Assembly (NCBI RefSeq): GCF_000025325.1
Contig: NC_013743.1
Span: 2,232,001 to 2,296,000, forward strand
From: Haloterrigena turkmenica DSM 5511
Lineage (GTDB): Archaea; Halobacteriota; Halobacteria; Halobacteriales; Natrialbaceae
DNA: 64,000 nt
Direction of reading: 5' to 3'
This document shows, in pieces, positions 17,788 through 27,884 of the stretch. The notes beneath the pieces are model-generated. The model had not been told where the DNA came from, searched no databases, and worked only from the letters and a program-made list of their open reading frames with translations. A program made the position numbers and the translations under genes. Every line of letters starts with the position of its first letter. The first letter of the stretch is position 1.

Positions 17788-18846
17788 ATGAACCAGACCG
17801 TCGCGGCGTACCAACCACGTTATTTCCCGCGACTTCACTACCTCGCTCGCGTACAGCAAGCGGACGTCTTCGTTATCTACGACGATATCGAATTTTCCCG
17901 GTGTTCCCGTCAGCACAGAGCCCTGATCGATTACGACGACCGAAACTGGCTCACGGTCCCGGTTCGCCACACCAGTACTGACGTCCGGATCGACGAAGCG
18001 CGGATCGACATGTCTTCACCGTGGCCCGTCCGACACATCAAGACGCTTCGCGGGAAGTACGGTGCCGCGGCCGACGAGTGGAAACCGACTTACGAACGCC
18101 TCTGTGTGAGTCCCGTCGCCGTCGAGACGCTCAGAAAACGGCGGGACGAGGTGGCTCGTCACGTCGGGCCGGAACTCGTCGACGAGTGTCTCCGGTTTGA
18201 CGACGAATTGTGTGCCCGCCGACAGGAGTCGCAGTTGCGAGACCTTCGAGAGCGGAAGAACCGCCTCGCACGGCAGGTCGCCAACCGGAAGCGGACGGAT
18301 CCGAACGCCGACGTCGCCGATCTCATCGCTCGGTCCGAAACCGTCAAGGAAGAGCTCGCCGCTGCGGAGACCGCTTGTCGCCGTCTCCGGAGACAGCGCG
18401 ATCAGCTGCTCGTCGATATCGGCGCGTCTCTCGACGGCGAGGCGGATTTCGAGCGCCTCTCGATGGCTCGGCTGTGGGAACTCGAGGGCGTCGCGCCCGG
18501 CGAACTGATGGTCGACGTCAGACTGGTCGACCTCACGATCCCGATCCTCCTCGAACTGTTCGATCGATTCGACATCGAGTCGTCGGTGGTCCGCTCGAGC
18601 GAGCTTCCGGTCGCGCATCCCGGCGATCCGTCCGAGTACCTCGCTCGCCTCACGGACTATCTCGGCGGCGATCGGTATCTCACCGGCGAGGTCGGGTACG
18701 AGAACTACCTCGACGAAACGCCCTTTCGCGAGCGAGGTCAGGAGGTGGCCGTCCAGGACTGGTCGCCGACCTGGGTGGACGGAAACGTCTGTGCGCTCGA
18801 CGTCCTCTACGAGGCCGAGAATCCGAGCGCGTACCTGAACTACTAA
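17788..18846 (+). CDS. WbqC-like family protein with a long helical insert
   Basis: The 352-residue protein starts MNQTVAAYQPRYFPRLHYLA, the typical opening of the WbqC family, with the LTVPV motif near 55-59. The C-terminal half has SSELP, YLTGEVGYENYLDE and VQDW, also family hallmarks. WbqC proteins are usually about 230 residues; here about 130 residues (about 105-240) rich in Arg, Glu and Leu are inserted and look like a coiled coil. The family is found in surface-glycan loci and is thought to act on sugar precursors. A likely promoter element (gttattaac, 17756-17764) precedes it. Confidence 0.85.
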   Translation: MNQTVAAYQPRYFPRLHYLARVQQADVFVIYDDIEFSRCSRQHRALIDYDDRNWLTVPVRHTSTDVRIDEARIDMSSPWPVRHIKTLRGKYGAAADEWKPTYERLCVSPVAVETLRKRRDEVARHVGPELVDECLRFDDELCARRQESQLRDLRERKNRLARQVANRKRTDPNADVADLIARSETVKEELAAAETACRRLRRQRDQLLVDIGASLDGEADFERLSMARLWELEGVAPGELMVDVRLVDLTIPILLELFDRFDIESSVVRSSELPVAHPGDPSEYLARLTDYLGGDRYLTGEVGYENYLDETPFRERGQEVAVQDWSPTWVDGNVCALDVLYEAENPSAYLNY

Positions 18847-19014
18847 CTCGCTGCCGGTCGCGGCGCGGTCGCTCGGATACCGCGTCGCTACCGGACGGAC
18901 TCGAGGGTATCACCTCGTCACCGTCGACGCGATCGCTCGAGGCGCGAACGCAGAAAAATATCGGAACGGAAGCGCGTCATGAATCGACGCTGTCGGCTCC
19001 CGTAATCGTGCGAG

Positions 19015-20934
19015 TTACGCGCCGAGCCGCTGGTCGATCACGTCGATCAGCGTCTCGTCGCGATCTCCGTAGAACTCCCAGAACATCATGCCACCGTAGC
19101 CGTTCTCCTTGACGTACTCGGCTTTGATGGCCATCGATTCGGGGTCCTCGTAGGTGATGAAGACGTTGTCCCGAGCGGAGTAGACGTACGGGACCTTCGC
19201 CTCGTCGTCCCAGTACCGCACGTACGACGAATCGTTGTCGATCAGTTCCTGGACGGATCGGTAGTCGGTCGCGCCGTCGGCGACGGTCCAGCCGACGTCG
19301 GCCGGTCCGGTGAAGGACTGATAGAGGCCGTTGTTCCGGTCCGGAACGCCTTCGAAGCCGTAGCCGAAGAAGGCCGCGCCGTAGACGAGCTTTTCCTTGG
19401 GCATTCCCGCGTCGGCCCAGCCCCGCATTCCGGCGTCACCGTTGAAGTGGTCCGGGCTGGGATCGTCGGACGCGGAGTAGAGCTTGCTGTTGTGGTTCGT
19501 CTGAGAGCTCCACGTGCCGGTGTAGTCGTAGTTCATCACGCTGACGTAGTCGACCTGCTCGGCGATTCCCGGGACGTCGAGCTGTGCCGTCTTCTGTGGG
19601 TTCGACGCGGCAGCGACGCTCAGTTCGTACTCTTTTCCGTCTTGCTGTTCCGCTTCGTTGAGCTCCTCGCGGACCTCTTGGAGGAGTAAGACGTAGTTCT
19701 GCGGGTCCTCCGGACGCTCGCTGTTCCCTTGCGCGCCGCCGCCGTCGGGGAACTCCCAGTCGATGTCGATACCGTCGAAATCGTACTGGCGCATCAGCTT
19801 GACCGACGACTCGGCGAACCGCTCTCGGTTCTCCTGCGTCGCTGCGGCGTCGGAGAAGTGCGTCGAGAGCGACCAGCCGCCGATCGACAGCTGCATCTTC
19901 GTGTCCGGATGCTGGGCTTTCAGCTCCTGGAACTTGGCCAGGTTCTGCCGATCCGCGTTCTCGTCGCCGTAGGTGACCGTCCCGTTGGGCTGGACGTCCA
20001 TGAACGCGTAGTTCAGGTGCGTGACCTTGTCGAGGGGCACGTCACTCGGCTGGTAGTTACGGTCGTAGATCGACCAGCTCGTGTAGTATCCGACGACTCG
20101 CATGTCGTCTCCGGATTCGACCGTGTCGGTGCCGTCGGTAGACTGGTTGGGTTCGCTGGTGCCGTCGTCGCCGTCGCTCGGCGCCGTATCGGTGGTCTCG
20201 TTGGTGCTTTCAGTTCCGTCAGTCTCGTTGGTGCTTTCAGTTCCGTCAGTCTCGTTGGTGCTTTCAGTTCCGTCAGTCTCGTTGGTGCTTTCAGTTCCGT
20301 CAGTCTCGTTGGTGCTTTCAGTTCCGTCAGTTTCCTGCTGATCCTCAGTTCCGTCACCGTCGAGGTCCTCGACGTGTTCCCAGACGCGGGAATCGGCGGG
20401 CGTGTCGCCCTGGGTCCACCACTGGGCTTCCCAGATACCGCCGTTCCAAACGACGCGGTCACCGCTGCGATACACGTCGCTCTCGTTCCACGCGGGATAC
20501 TCGGAGTCGGCCGCCGTTTCGGCGCTCGAGGCGGCCACCTCGTCGGACGCGTTCGTTTCGTTCGAATCGCCGCGTACGGTGATCGTCACCGCTTTCGTAT
20601 CCGTAGCGCCGGTATTGTCAGTTGCGGTCAACGAGACGTTGTAGGTACCGGGTTGGCCGAACCGGTGGGCGGTCCACCAGCCGTTACTCGTCGTCCCGTC
20701 GTCGAACGACCACTCGAGGTCGGTAATTCGTGCGTTCGTTGTGTGCGTGTCGGCCATGAATCCGACGCGCTCGTCGACGTCGACGGTTCCGTTGGACACG
20801 GTCATGTCTCCACCGTATACGACGAAGTCGGCTGAGACGCCGCTTTCGGCGGTCGGCGACACTGCGGCGCCGCCTACTGACGAGGTTACCAGCAGTAGTG
20901 CGACTCCGAGGGCCATATATACGTTCGTATTCAT
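19015..20934 (-). CDS. Secreted GH18 chitinase with PKD and chitin-binding domains
   Basis: The 639-residue protein has a Sec signal (1-24), a PKD-type domain (about 35-122), a CBM5/12 chitin-binding domain (about 145-190, YPAWNESDVYRSGDRV and WW) and a repeat linker of five ETDGTESTN units (201-245). The GH18 barrel spans about 279-639, with SIGGW (350-354), DGIDIDWE (387-394, catalytic Glu394) and MNYD (467-470). It should hydrolyse chitin or other GlcNAc polymers outside the cell. It could be a feeding enzyme or could remodel the polymer of the neighbouring operon. Confidence 0.95.
   Translation of the reverse strand: MNTNVYMALGVALLLVTSSVGGAAVSPTAESGVSADFVVYGGDMTVSNGTVDVDERVGFMADTHTTNARITDLEWSFDDGTTSNGWWTAHRFGQPGTYNVSLTATDNTGATDTKAVTITVRGDSNETNASDEVAASSAETAADSEYPAWNESDVYRSGDRVVWNGGIWEAQWWTQGDTPADSRVWEHVEDLDGDGTEDQQETDGTESTNETDGTESTNETDGTESTNETDGTESTNETDGTESTNETTDTAPSDGDDGTSEPNQSTDGTDTVESGDDMRVVGYYTSWSIYDRNYQPSDVPLDKVTHLNYAFMDVQPNGTVTYGDENADRQNLAKFQELKAQHPDTKMQLSIGGWSLSTHFSDAAATQENRERFAESSVKLMRQYDFDGIDIDWEFPDGGGAQGNSERPEDPQNYVLLLQEVREELNEAEQQDGKEYELSVAAASNPQKTAQLDVPGIAEQVDYVSVMNYDYTGTWSSQTNHNSKLYSASDDPSPDHFNGDAGMRGWADAGMPKEKLVYGAAFFGYGFEGVPDRNNGLYQSFTGPADVGWTVADGATDYRSVQELIDNDSSYVRYWDDEAKVPYVYSARDNVFITYEDPESMAIKAEYVKENGYGGMMFWEFYGDRDETLIDVIDQRLGA
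20200..20334 (-). repeat. Five exact 27-bp tandem repeats in the chitinase linker
   Basis: Units start at 20200, 20227, 20254, 20281 and 20308 and are almost perfectly identical. Each encodes ETDGTESTN, so copy-number change keeps the frame. The identity at silent positions points to recent expansion by slippage or recombination. Confidence 0.95.
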
Positions 20935-21399
20935 ATTAAAATTCTAACTAATAGTGTGCGTACTGATTGGGGTCCGATACTCCCGTTCATGTCGTTGTTC
21001 AAGACTTCATCCATTAATCTACTATTTCCAATTCCCACACTGAATTCGATACGAGACAGTCACTATAAAGCTTCTTTTAGATGAATATTTCCTGATTAGA
21101 ATACTATTAAATGCCTATCTGTTTATTTTCTAGCCGAAGTATACGCTCTCGTGGATGTCGATACTCGCGCTCCTCAGGGCCGTTAGCGGGCGTTTACCGA
21201 AAGAGCGATCTTACACGTCCGATCGACCGGGCTGTCGAACTCCGGACAAATCTCCCCGAACTCGACTCTCTCGCTTCGTCGACGAACGGGGTCGTAATAC
21301 TCTATTACCGGTAGTTTACGACGGAATACCGAGTCGGATGCGGCTCTCGGTACGTTCTCTCCCTCGGGAAATTCCGGAGTTCCGTGTGATCCTCGCCGA
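20935..21399. other. AT-rich upstream region of the chitinase gene
   Basis: Bases 20935-21110 are AT-rich (for example catattaaaattctaacta just before the chitinase start on the other strand) and probably hold its promoter. I see no gene in this stretch. Confidence 0.45.
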
Positions 21400-22110
21400 T
21401 CGTGGTATCGCTTGCAAGTCCAGACGTCACCGTCATCGTCGAGCGGATTCGCGAGGGTCTCGGCTGCGAGCGAAGGTGACCTCGTTCTCGTGGAGCGGGG
21501 AATCTATGAGGAGAGCCTCGAGGTTTCGACGCCGGAGATCACGATCCGACGCGTCGATCAGAACGGAGTCGTCATCGATGGTGGGCAGAGACGGACACCG
21601 AGATTCGATCACGGTCGACGGGATCGCCGTCGAGAACGTGACCGCTCGCTACTACGCGAATACCGCCTTCTTCTGGTCGGACGTCACTAGATCCGGGGCA
21701 GCTACTTCACGGTGTAGAATAACGGGTTATACGGATCTTCGCCTACGGATCGTCGGTTCGAGCACAGCTACGCGTCCTGACACCCGGACGCCGGCTTCGA
21801 CTTCGGTCACAATCGTCCGTTCGAGAGGGCGTCGTCGACGCGACTGCTGAGCACAACAACAGGGGTACTCGGGCTCGAGTGCGGGGAGAACCTGACGATT
21901 CGGGACTCGATGTGGCAACATAACAGGTGCGGCATCGTCCTGAACACGCTGGACGAGTCCACGTCTCCGCAGCGCTTCTCTCGAATCGTGGCAACGAAGT
22001 GTATGAAAACGACAAAAGCGACGACCTCTCGAGCGATCAGTGGACCGAGGCGCCCGTCCCGTCGACGGGCCGACGATGGACGACTGAACGCATCCGTCAT
22101 ACTCGCCGAC
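21400..22110 (+). pseudogene. Decayed right-handed beta-helix (NosD-like) protein gene
   Basis: Pieces of one protein are readable in different frames in the correct order: GDLVLVERGIYEESLEV and VVIDGG near 21475-21585; DGIAVENVTARYYAN near 21620-21660; RFEHSYAS near 21757-21780; GENLTIRDSMWQHNRCGIVL near 21880-21940; and NRGNEVYENDK near 21985-22015. These match the usual layout of secreted parallel beta-helix proteins. Several frameshifts and stops separate them and no start is preserved, so the gene is dead. I could not place the ends exactly. Confidence 0.75.
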
Positions 22111-22172
22111 AGGACCACGTCGCGAGACGACGGGTGACCGCGCCGTCGGTCCCGGAACCGCTCGCGACCGTC

Positions 22173-23579
22173 TTACCCCTCCCGACCGCGTTTCTCGTCA
22201 CCGGTCGCCTCGATTTCGATCGATTCGCAGGCCGCCGTCTCGGCCCGCCGGAGCACCTCCCGAACCGCCAGCCCCGTCTCTCGAGCCACCGCTAGCGCGT
22301 CGTCGTACTCCGCGCTCACGTCGTAGACCTCGCCGTCAGCGTCGCTCGCGATTTTCACGGTCACCTCGGAGGTCCCTCCGTCGACCTCGAGTTCCACCGT
22401 CTCGAACGACCGATTCGCGATCCACCGGTGGGTCGCTCCGGCGTCTCGTACGCCCAGCGTCCCGGTCTCCTCGGCCAGCGCTCGAGCCACGCGCTGGCGA
22501 TCCGCGGGCTTACAGATCACCTTCACGAGGTGGCCGGGACGGGACTTCTTCATAGTCACCGGTAGAATCGAAACGTCTCGCGCGCCCGCGTTGGCGAGGG
22601 TCTCCTGCAGGCCGCCCAGCACCTCCGGTGTCGCATCATCGAGGTTCGTCTCGAGGACGGCGATGTCGTCTTTCACGAGTTCCCCCTGCGCGTCGCCGAC
22701 CAGCGCCCGGAGGACGTTCGGGTGGGGGTCGAGGTCGTAGCCGCCGGCACCGTAGCCCACTCCGCCGAGATCGAGCGACGGCAGCGCGTCGACGCCGTCG
22801 GCGAAGTGGCCCAGAATGGCGGCGCCAGTGGGCGTCAGCAGTTCGGCGTCGACGGGGCCGCCGCGCAGCGACCAGTCCGCGCGTTCGGCGATCTCGACGA
22901 CGGCCGGCGTCGGAACGGGGTACTCGCCGTGGCTCATCGAGACGCTGCCGCCGCCCGTCGCGAGCGGCGTCGTGACGATCCGATCGGGCTCGAGGTCGTG
23001 GACGAGCAGGACGGCACCGACCACGTCGGCGATGGCGTCGTCGGCCCCCACCTCGTGGAAGTGGATTTCCTCTATGGACTCGCCGTGAACGCTGGCCTCG
23101 GCTTCGCCGAGCAGTTCGAAGACGGCGAGCGCGTCGCGTTCGACCGCCGGCTCGAGGCCCATCCCCGCGACGATGTCGCAGACCTCCTGGTAGCTCCGGT
23201 GGGGGCCGTGGCCCTCGGCGCGGACGCCGTTCTCCTCGTGGGACTGTCCGTCGCCGTGGGCATGGCCGTGTCCGCCGTGCTCGTGTGCGTGGTCGTGACC
23301 CTGACTGTCCTCGTCGCGGTCGGGATCGTCCGCATCGAGAGTGCGGTGGTTCTCGTCGCCGTCGTGCCCGTCGGGGTCCACGGCCGAATCGCCGGTCAGG
23401 AACACGTCGACCGTCGTCGACGCGATCCCGCACTTGACCGTCTCGTCGATTTCGTACTCCACCGCGAGGCCGTCCGTCACGGCCTCGAGGACGTCGGGAT
23501 CGGCGCCGGCATCGAGCAAAGCGGCGAGAATCATATCGCCGCTTGCGCCCATGCGGCCGTCGAACGCGAGGACTTGCAT
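22173..23579 (-). CDS. larC: Nickel-pincer cofactor biosynthesis protein LarC
   Basis: The start at 23579 gives 468 residues beginning MQVLAFDGRMGASGDM, the family signature; in-frame codons upstream look non-coding. LarC inserts nickel into the pyridinium bis-thiocarboxylate cofactor used by lactate racemase and related enzymes. A His/Asp/Gly-rich stretch at about 85-130 (HDHAHEHGGHGHAH) probably binds nickel. HFHEVGADDAIAD and TNLDDATPE are conserved, and the C-terminal domain contains RPGHLVKVICKP. Bacterial larC is often split by a programmed frameshift; here it is one frame. A broken partial copy lies at 4651-5080. No larA is in the window. Confidence 0.93.
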   Translation of the reverse strand: MQVLAFDGRMGASGDMILAALLDAGADPDVLEAVTDGLAVEYEIDETVKCGIASTTVDVFLTGDSAVDPDGHDGDENHRTLDADDPDRDEDSQGHDHAHEHGGHGHAHGDGQSHEENGVRAEGHGPHRSYQEVCDIVAGMGLEPAVERDALAVFELLGEAEASVHGESIEEIHFHEVGADDAIADVVGAVLLVHDLEPDRIVTTPLATGGGSVSMSHGEYPVPTPAVVEIAERADWSLRGGPVDAELLTPTGAAILGHFADGVDALPSLDLGGVGYGAGGYDLDPHPNVLRALVGDAQGELVKDDIAVLETNLDDATPEVLGGLQETLANAGARDVSILPVTMKKSRPGHLVKVICKPADRQRVARALAEETGTLGVRDAGATHRWIANRSFETVELEVDGGTSEVTVKIASDADGEVYDVSAEYDDALAVARETGLAVREVLRRAETAACESIEIEATGDEKRGREG

Positions 23580-23827
23580 AGCTAGGTCGCCGGGGGGAAC
23601 GATCAAAAAGGCATCTTCTCGCCGCGAAATAGCCGGCGGAGCGACGGTCACACGCCGTGTCCTCGAGGCGGTGTCGGTACCACCAAAACCGACCGATGCC
23701 GGTACATCTATGTACGCTGCCGTACCAGTTAGATGTGGTATCAAGTGGCACAGGCAACGACGTAGGCTAGCAAAAAACCTATCCGCTCACGAAGCGGAAT
23801 CACTGACATCGCCGTCCATCCCGAATC

Positions 23828-26059
23828 ATGAACGAAGTTCAACTGGAGGTTGCGAAGGCGTACCCGAACGACTCGGGTCGTGGTATCGCCCGACTCGACC
23901 CGGACACGCTGTTGCATCTGAAGCTGAGTCCGGGCGACATCATCGAAATCGAAGGCGCCGACACCACCGCCGCGAAGGTGTGGCGCGCCGACCGGCAGGA
24001 CTGGAACACCGATACGGTCCGCATCGACGGGTTCACCCGTCAGAACGCCGACGTGGGGATCGGCGAACGCGTAACGATCCGCAAGGCGGAAGCCACGAAG
24101 GCGGATAAGCTCACCCTCGCACCCCCCGAGGAGGCGTCGGTCCAGTTCGGTTCCGACGCCGCCGGCATGGTGAAACGACAGATCTTGAAGCGGCCGGTCG
24201 TCGGCCGCGACATCGTCCCGGTCATGTCCTCGACGAACCATCCGTTCATGCGGTCGCCCGGCCAGGCGATCCCGCTCATTGCCGTCGAGACGGAACCCGA
24301 GGGCGTGGTCCTCATCACCGAGGACACCGACGTCGAGCTTCGCGAGGAGCCCATCTCGGGCTTCGAGAAGACCGGCGGCGGCATCACTTACGAGGACATC
24401 GGCGGCCTGCAAAGCGAGATCCAGCGGGTCAGGGAGATGGTCGAACTCCCGATGAAACACCCGCAGATCTTCAAGAAGCTCGGCATCGAGCCCCCGCAGG
24501 GCGTCCTGCTCCACGGGCCGCCGGGCACCGGGAAGACCCTGCTCGCGAAGGCCGTCGCCAACGAGACCTCCGCGAGCTTCTTCTCGATCGCGGGGCCGGA
24601 GATTATCTCCAAGTACTACGGCGAGTCCGAACAGCAGTTACGCGAGATCTTCGAGGACGCGACCGAGGAGTCGCCGTCGATCATCTTCATCGACGAACTC
24701 GACTCCATTGCGCCCAAACGCGAGGACGTCACCGGCGAGGTCGAACGCCGCGTCGTCGCCCAGCTGCTGACTATGATGGACGGCCTCGAGTCCCGCGGTC
24801 AGGTCATCGTCATCGCGGCGACCAACCGCGTGGACTCGGTCGACCCCGCCCTGCGCCGGCCGGGTCGGTTCGACCGCGAGATCGAGATCGGCGTCCCGGA
24901 CGAGGTCGGCCGCGAGGAGATCCTGCAGATCCACACCCGCGGAATGCCCCTCTCGGACGACGTCGACCTCGGTCACCTGGCCGACGAGACCCACGGCTTC
25001 GTCGGCGCCGACATCGAGAGCCTCACGAAGGAGGCCGCGATGAAGGCGCTCCGGCGCTACCTGCCGGAGATCGATCTCGACGAGGAGGACATCCCGCCGA
25101 GCCTGATCGACCGGATGATCGTCAAGCGCCAAGACTTCCGCGGCGCGCTCAACGAGGTCGAACCCTCGGCGATGCGGGAGGTGCTCGTCGAACTCCCGAA
25201 GATCTCCTGGGACGACGTCGGCGGTCTCCACAGCGCCAAGGAACAGGTCCAGGAGTCCGTCGAGTGGCCGCTGTCGAACCCCGAGCGGTTCGACCGGCTG
25301 GGGGTCGATCCGCCGGCCGGCGTGTTGCTGTACGGACCGCCGGGCACCGGGAAGACGCTCATGGCGAAAGCGGTCGCCAACGAGACCAACGCGAACTTCA
25401 TCTCGGTGCGCGGCCCGCAGCTGCTCAGCAAGTGGGTTGGCGAATCGGAGAAGGCCATCCGGCAGACCTTCCGCAAGGCGCGGCAGGTCTCGCCGACGGT
25501 CATCTTCTTCGACGAGCTCGACGCGCTCGCGCCGGGCCGGGGCGGTGAAACCGGCTCGAACGTCTCCGAGCGGGTCGTCAACCAGCTCCTGACGGAGCTC
25601 GACGGGCTCGAGGAGATGGAGAACGTGATGGTCATCGGCGCGACCAACCGGCCGGACATGATCGACCCCGCGCTGCTGCGCTCGGGTCGGTTCGACCGAC
25701 TGGTCATGATCGGCGAACCCGACGTCGACGGCCGCGAACGCATCCTCGAGATCCACACCGAGAACACGCCGCTGGCCGCGGACGTCACGCTACGCGAGAT
25801 CGCCGAGATCACCGACGGCTACGTCGGCAGCGACCTCGAGTCGATCGCCCGCGAGGCGGCTATCGAGGCCCTGCGCGAGGACGAGGAGGCGGACATCGTC
25901 GAGATGCGCCACTTCCGACAGGCCATGGAGAACGTCCGCCCGACGATCACGGACGACATCCTCGACTACTACGAGCAGATCGAAGAGGAGTTCCAGGGCG
26001 GCGGATCGGGCGGCCCCGGACCGACGGGTCGCCGCGACAGTCGGATCGGCTTCCAGTAA
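23828..26059 (+). CDS. cdc48: CDC48/VCP-type AAA+ ATPase
   Basis: The 743-residue protein has the N-terminal double-psi barrel ([17 protein letters not shown]) and two AAA+ domains. Each has GPPGTGKT (about 230-238 and 503-510) and a Walker B motif (IIFIDELDS and VIFFDELDA), plus the second-region RPGRFDR and RSGRFDR arginine fingers. It is an unfoldase for protein quality control and works with the archaeal proteasome. Length and motifs are standard. It is a single gene with a likely promoter in the AT-containing sequence just before the start (about 23766-23781). Confidence 0.97.
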   Translation: MNEVQLEVAKAYPNDSGRGIARLDPDTLLHLKLSPGDIIEIEGADTTAAKVWRADRQDWNTDTVRIDGFTRQNADVGIGERVTIRKAEATKADKLTLAPPEEASVQFGSDAAGMVKRQILKRPVVGRDIVPVMSSTNHPFMRSPGQAIPLIAVETEPEGVVLITEDTDVELREEPISGFEKTGGGITYEDIGGLQSEIQRVREMVELPMKHPQIFKKLGIEPPQGVLLHGPPGTGKTLLAKAVANETSASFFSIAGPEIISKYYGESEQQLREIFEDATEESPSIIFIDELDSIAPKREDVTGEVERRVVAQLLTMMDGLESRGQVIVIAATNRVDSVDPALRRPGRFDREIEIGVPDEVGREEILQIHTRGMPLSDDVDLGHLADETHGFVGADIESLTKEAAMKALRRYLPEIDLDEEDIPPSLIDRMIVKRQDFRGALNEVEPSAMREVLVELPKISWDDVGGLHSAKEQVQESVEWPLSNPERFDRLGVDPPAGVLLYGPPGTGKTLMAKAVANETNANFISVRGPQLLSKWVGESEKAIRQTFRKARQVSPTVIFFDELDALAPGRGGETGSNVSERVVNQLLTELDGLEEMENVMVIGATNRPDMIDPALLRSGRFDRLVMIGEPDVDGRERILEIHTENTPLAADVTLREIAEITDGYVGSDLESIAREAAIEALREDEEADIVEMRHFRQAMENVRPTITDDILDYYEQIEEEFQGGGSGGPGPTGRRDSRIGFQ

Positions 26060-26241
26060 TCGCGCTATCGGGCTGGACGCTTCATTTTTCGCGGTCTTCG
26101 ATCGACGAGCAGTCGGCTCTCGGCGCAGTTTTGAAATCGATCCTCGCTACCGACCGGATCCCGGCCGATAGCCGCTCGAGTCTTCCATCTCTCCCGGCCT
26201 GCGCCGTACGCGGCCGCGGGGACTCTCGACCGGTCGTCGAC

Positions 26242-27174
26242 TCACTCGCTCGAGGACCGGCCCCACTCCAGTGCGTGCCCGAACTCCTCGCGCAGCGCCC
26301 GTCGCTTGACGAGGACGAACCCGACTGCGATGAAGCCGAAGCCGAGGGCCGTCGTCGCGTCGATGACTTCCCCGAGGTAGAGCCAGCCGACGACGGCGGC
26401 GACGATCGGTGCGACGTAGGAGACCATGTTGATCTCGACGGCGCCCAGCCGCTCGAGCAGATCGAAGTAGAGCAGAAAGCCGAGCGCGCTGGCGACCAGC
26501 GACAGGTAGCCCAGCGCGCCGAGCGCCTCGGGATGGGTCCACGCCGACGGCTCGAGCGGTTCGCCGAGCGCCAGGCTGACGGCGTGCATCAGGAGTGCGC
26601 CGCCGATCATCGACCAGGCTTCCAGCGTCTCGATCGGGAGCGAGGCGTCGATTCGGCGCGTGAGGACGCTGCCCAGTCCGAAGGCGGCGGCCGCACAGAA
26701 GACGAGTCCCGTCGCGACGGCGTCGACCGACAGCAGGTTCGACGGATCGGGACGCGCGACGACCGCGACGCCGAGCAGGCCGAACAGGAGACCGCCGACG
26801 CCGACCGGCGAGAGCGCGTCCGACGGGACGAGCAGGCGCGCGAACCCGGTGGTCAGCACCGGCGAGAGGCTCACGACGATCGCGGCCGCGGCCGCCGTCG
26901 TGTGCTGCTGGCCGATGAAGAGGAAGGCGTGGTAGGCCGCGATCAACAGGACGGCGCCGACGGCGACCAGCGACCACTCGCCGCGGCCGCGGGGTCGCCA
27001 GTCGTCGACCGCGACGGCGGCGTAGGCGAGCATCAGGACGCCCGCGACGTCGTACCGGAAAGCGGCGAACAACACCGGCGGGAAGTACTCGAGGCCGGCG
27101 CTGATCGCGACGAACGCGGAGCCCCAGACGGTCGCGAGCGCGAGAAAGCGAACGAGATCGCGAATGCGGCTCAT
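26242..27174 (-). CDS. EamA/DMT-family membrane transporter
   Basis: The 310-residue protein is almost all membrane helices and fits the ten-helix drug/metabolite transporter layout of two EamA repeats. The first contains VWGSAFVAISAGLEYFPP, the typical opening of EamA repeat 1. The second ends with APIVAAVVGWLYLGE, the conserved ending of repeat 2. Substrates of the family range from amino acids to sugars and drugs and cannot be told from sequence. Confidence 0.9.
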   Translation of the reverse strand: MSRIRDLVRFLALATVWGSAFVAISAGLEYFPPVLFAAFRYDVAGVLMLAYAAVAVDDWRPRGRGEWSLVAVGAVLLIAAYHAFLFIGQQHTTAAAAAIVVSLSPVLTTGFARLLVPSDALSPVGVGGLLFGLLGVAVVARPDPSNLLSVDAVATGLVFCAAAAFGLGSVLTRRIDASLPIETLEAWSMIGGALLMHAVSLALGEPLEPSAWTHPEALGALGYLSLVASALGFLLYFDLLERLGAVEINMVSYVAPIVAAVVGWLYLGEVIDATTALGFGFIAVGFVLVKRRALREEFGHALEWGRSSSE

Positions 27175-27338
27175 ATCGGCCGTCTCGTCGGCACGGTTCT
27201 ACGTGTTTCGATTCGAAACTGGGATCGCTGTCCGGAATACCGAAGCTGGGATCGGCGGACGGGAAGCGGAAAAGACTGAACGCTGATCGGAATAGGCGGC
27301 CGCGATACGACGAGACACGCTCCTGCGACGTTCGAGGG

Positions 27339-27704
27339 TTAGAGCGACGGCAGTTCGCGGATTTCCGGCTCCTCCTCGGTCTGCCGGAACTGCTCGAGCA
27401 GCGGCTTGATGTCGTCGAACCCGTCGGCGAGCACGATATCGCCGTTGCGGAGGTCGTACTCGATGATATCGTAGTCGGCGAGTCGCGGGAGGTGGTTGTG
27501 AACAAGCGAGACGTAGATCCGCTGCCGGTCCTCCTTGTCGATCTCGACCGGGTGGACGTCGAACTCCCAGGCGGCGATTCGGCTCACGACGTCCTCGAGG
27601 TGGGCGCCGCGGTTCTCGGCGAGCTGGTAGAGCAGGAATCGGCGTTCGGACTCGGCGAGAAGGGAGCAGGCCGCTTCCATCCGGGTGGCGTTCGCGTCGT
27701 TCAT
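27339..27704 (-). CDS. DUF7344-type winged-helix regulator
   Basis: The start at 27704 gives 121 residues. The protein has the haloarchaeal pattern of an N-terminal helix pair (SERRFLLYQLAEN), a middle region with RIYVSLVHNHLPRLADYDIIEYD and a short acidic tail. This matches the DUF7344 family, a winged-helix fold thought to bind DNA and common in haloarchaea. A TATA-like element (gtaatatg on the minus strand, 27726-27733) lies about 25 bases upstream. Confidence 0.8.
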   Translation of the reverse strand: MNDANATRMEAACSLLAESERRFLLYQLAENRGAHLEDVVSRIAAWEFDVHPVEIDKEDRQRIYVSLVHNHLPRLADYDIIEYDLRNGDIVLADGFDDIKPLLEQFRQTEEEPEIRELPSL

Positions 27705-27884
27705 ACTTCGATGAAGGCGTCCGGCCATATTACACCTACTGCCAACACAGATAGGGGCGATCGGCTGAACAGTCGGCTCGTGCCTCCCCAAAACCCGCCG
27801 ACTGCGGGCAGGCATCCGATATTACCGAATGGTATCGCCGGAAGATTTCATCCGGCCGGAGCCGCGCGGTTCGACCGCGGTCGA

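Noticed and set aside
20200-20334. Regular repeats that could suggest a CRISPR array
   Set aside because: The units are contiguous without spacers and encode a protein linker in frame.
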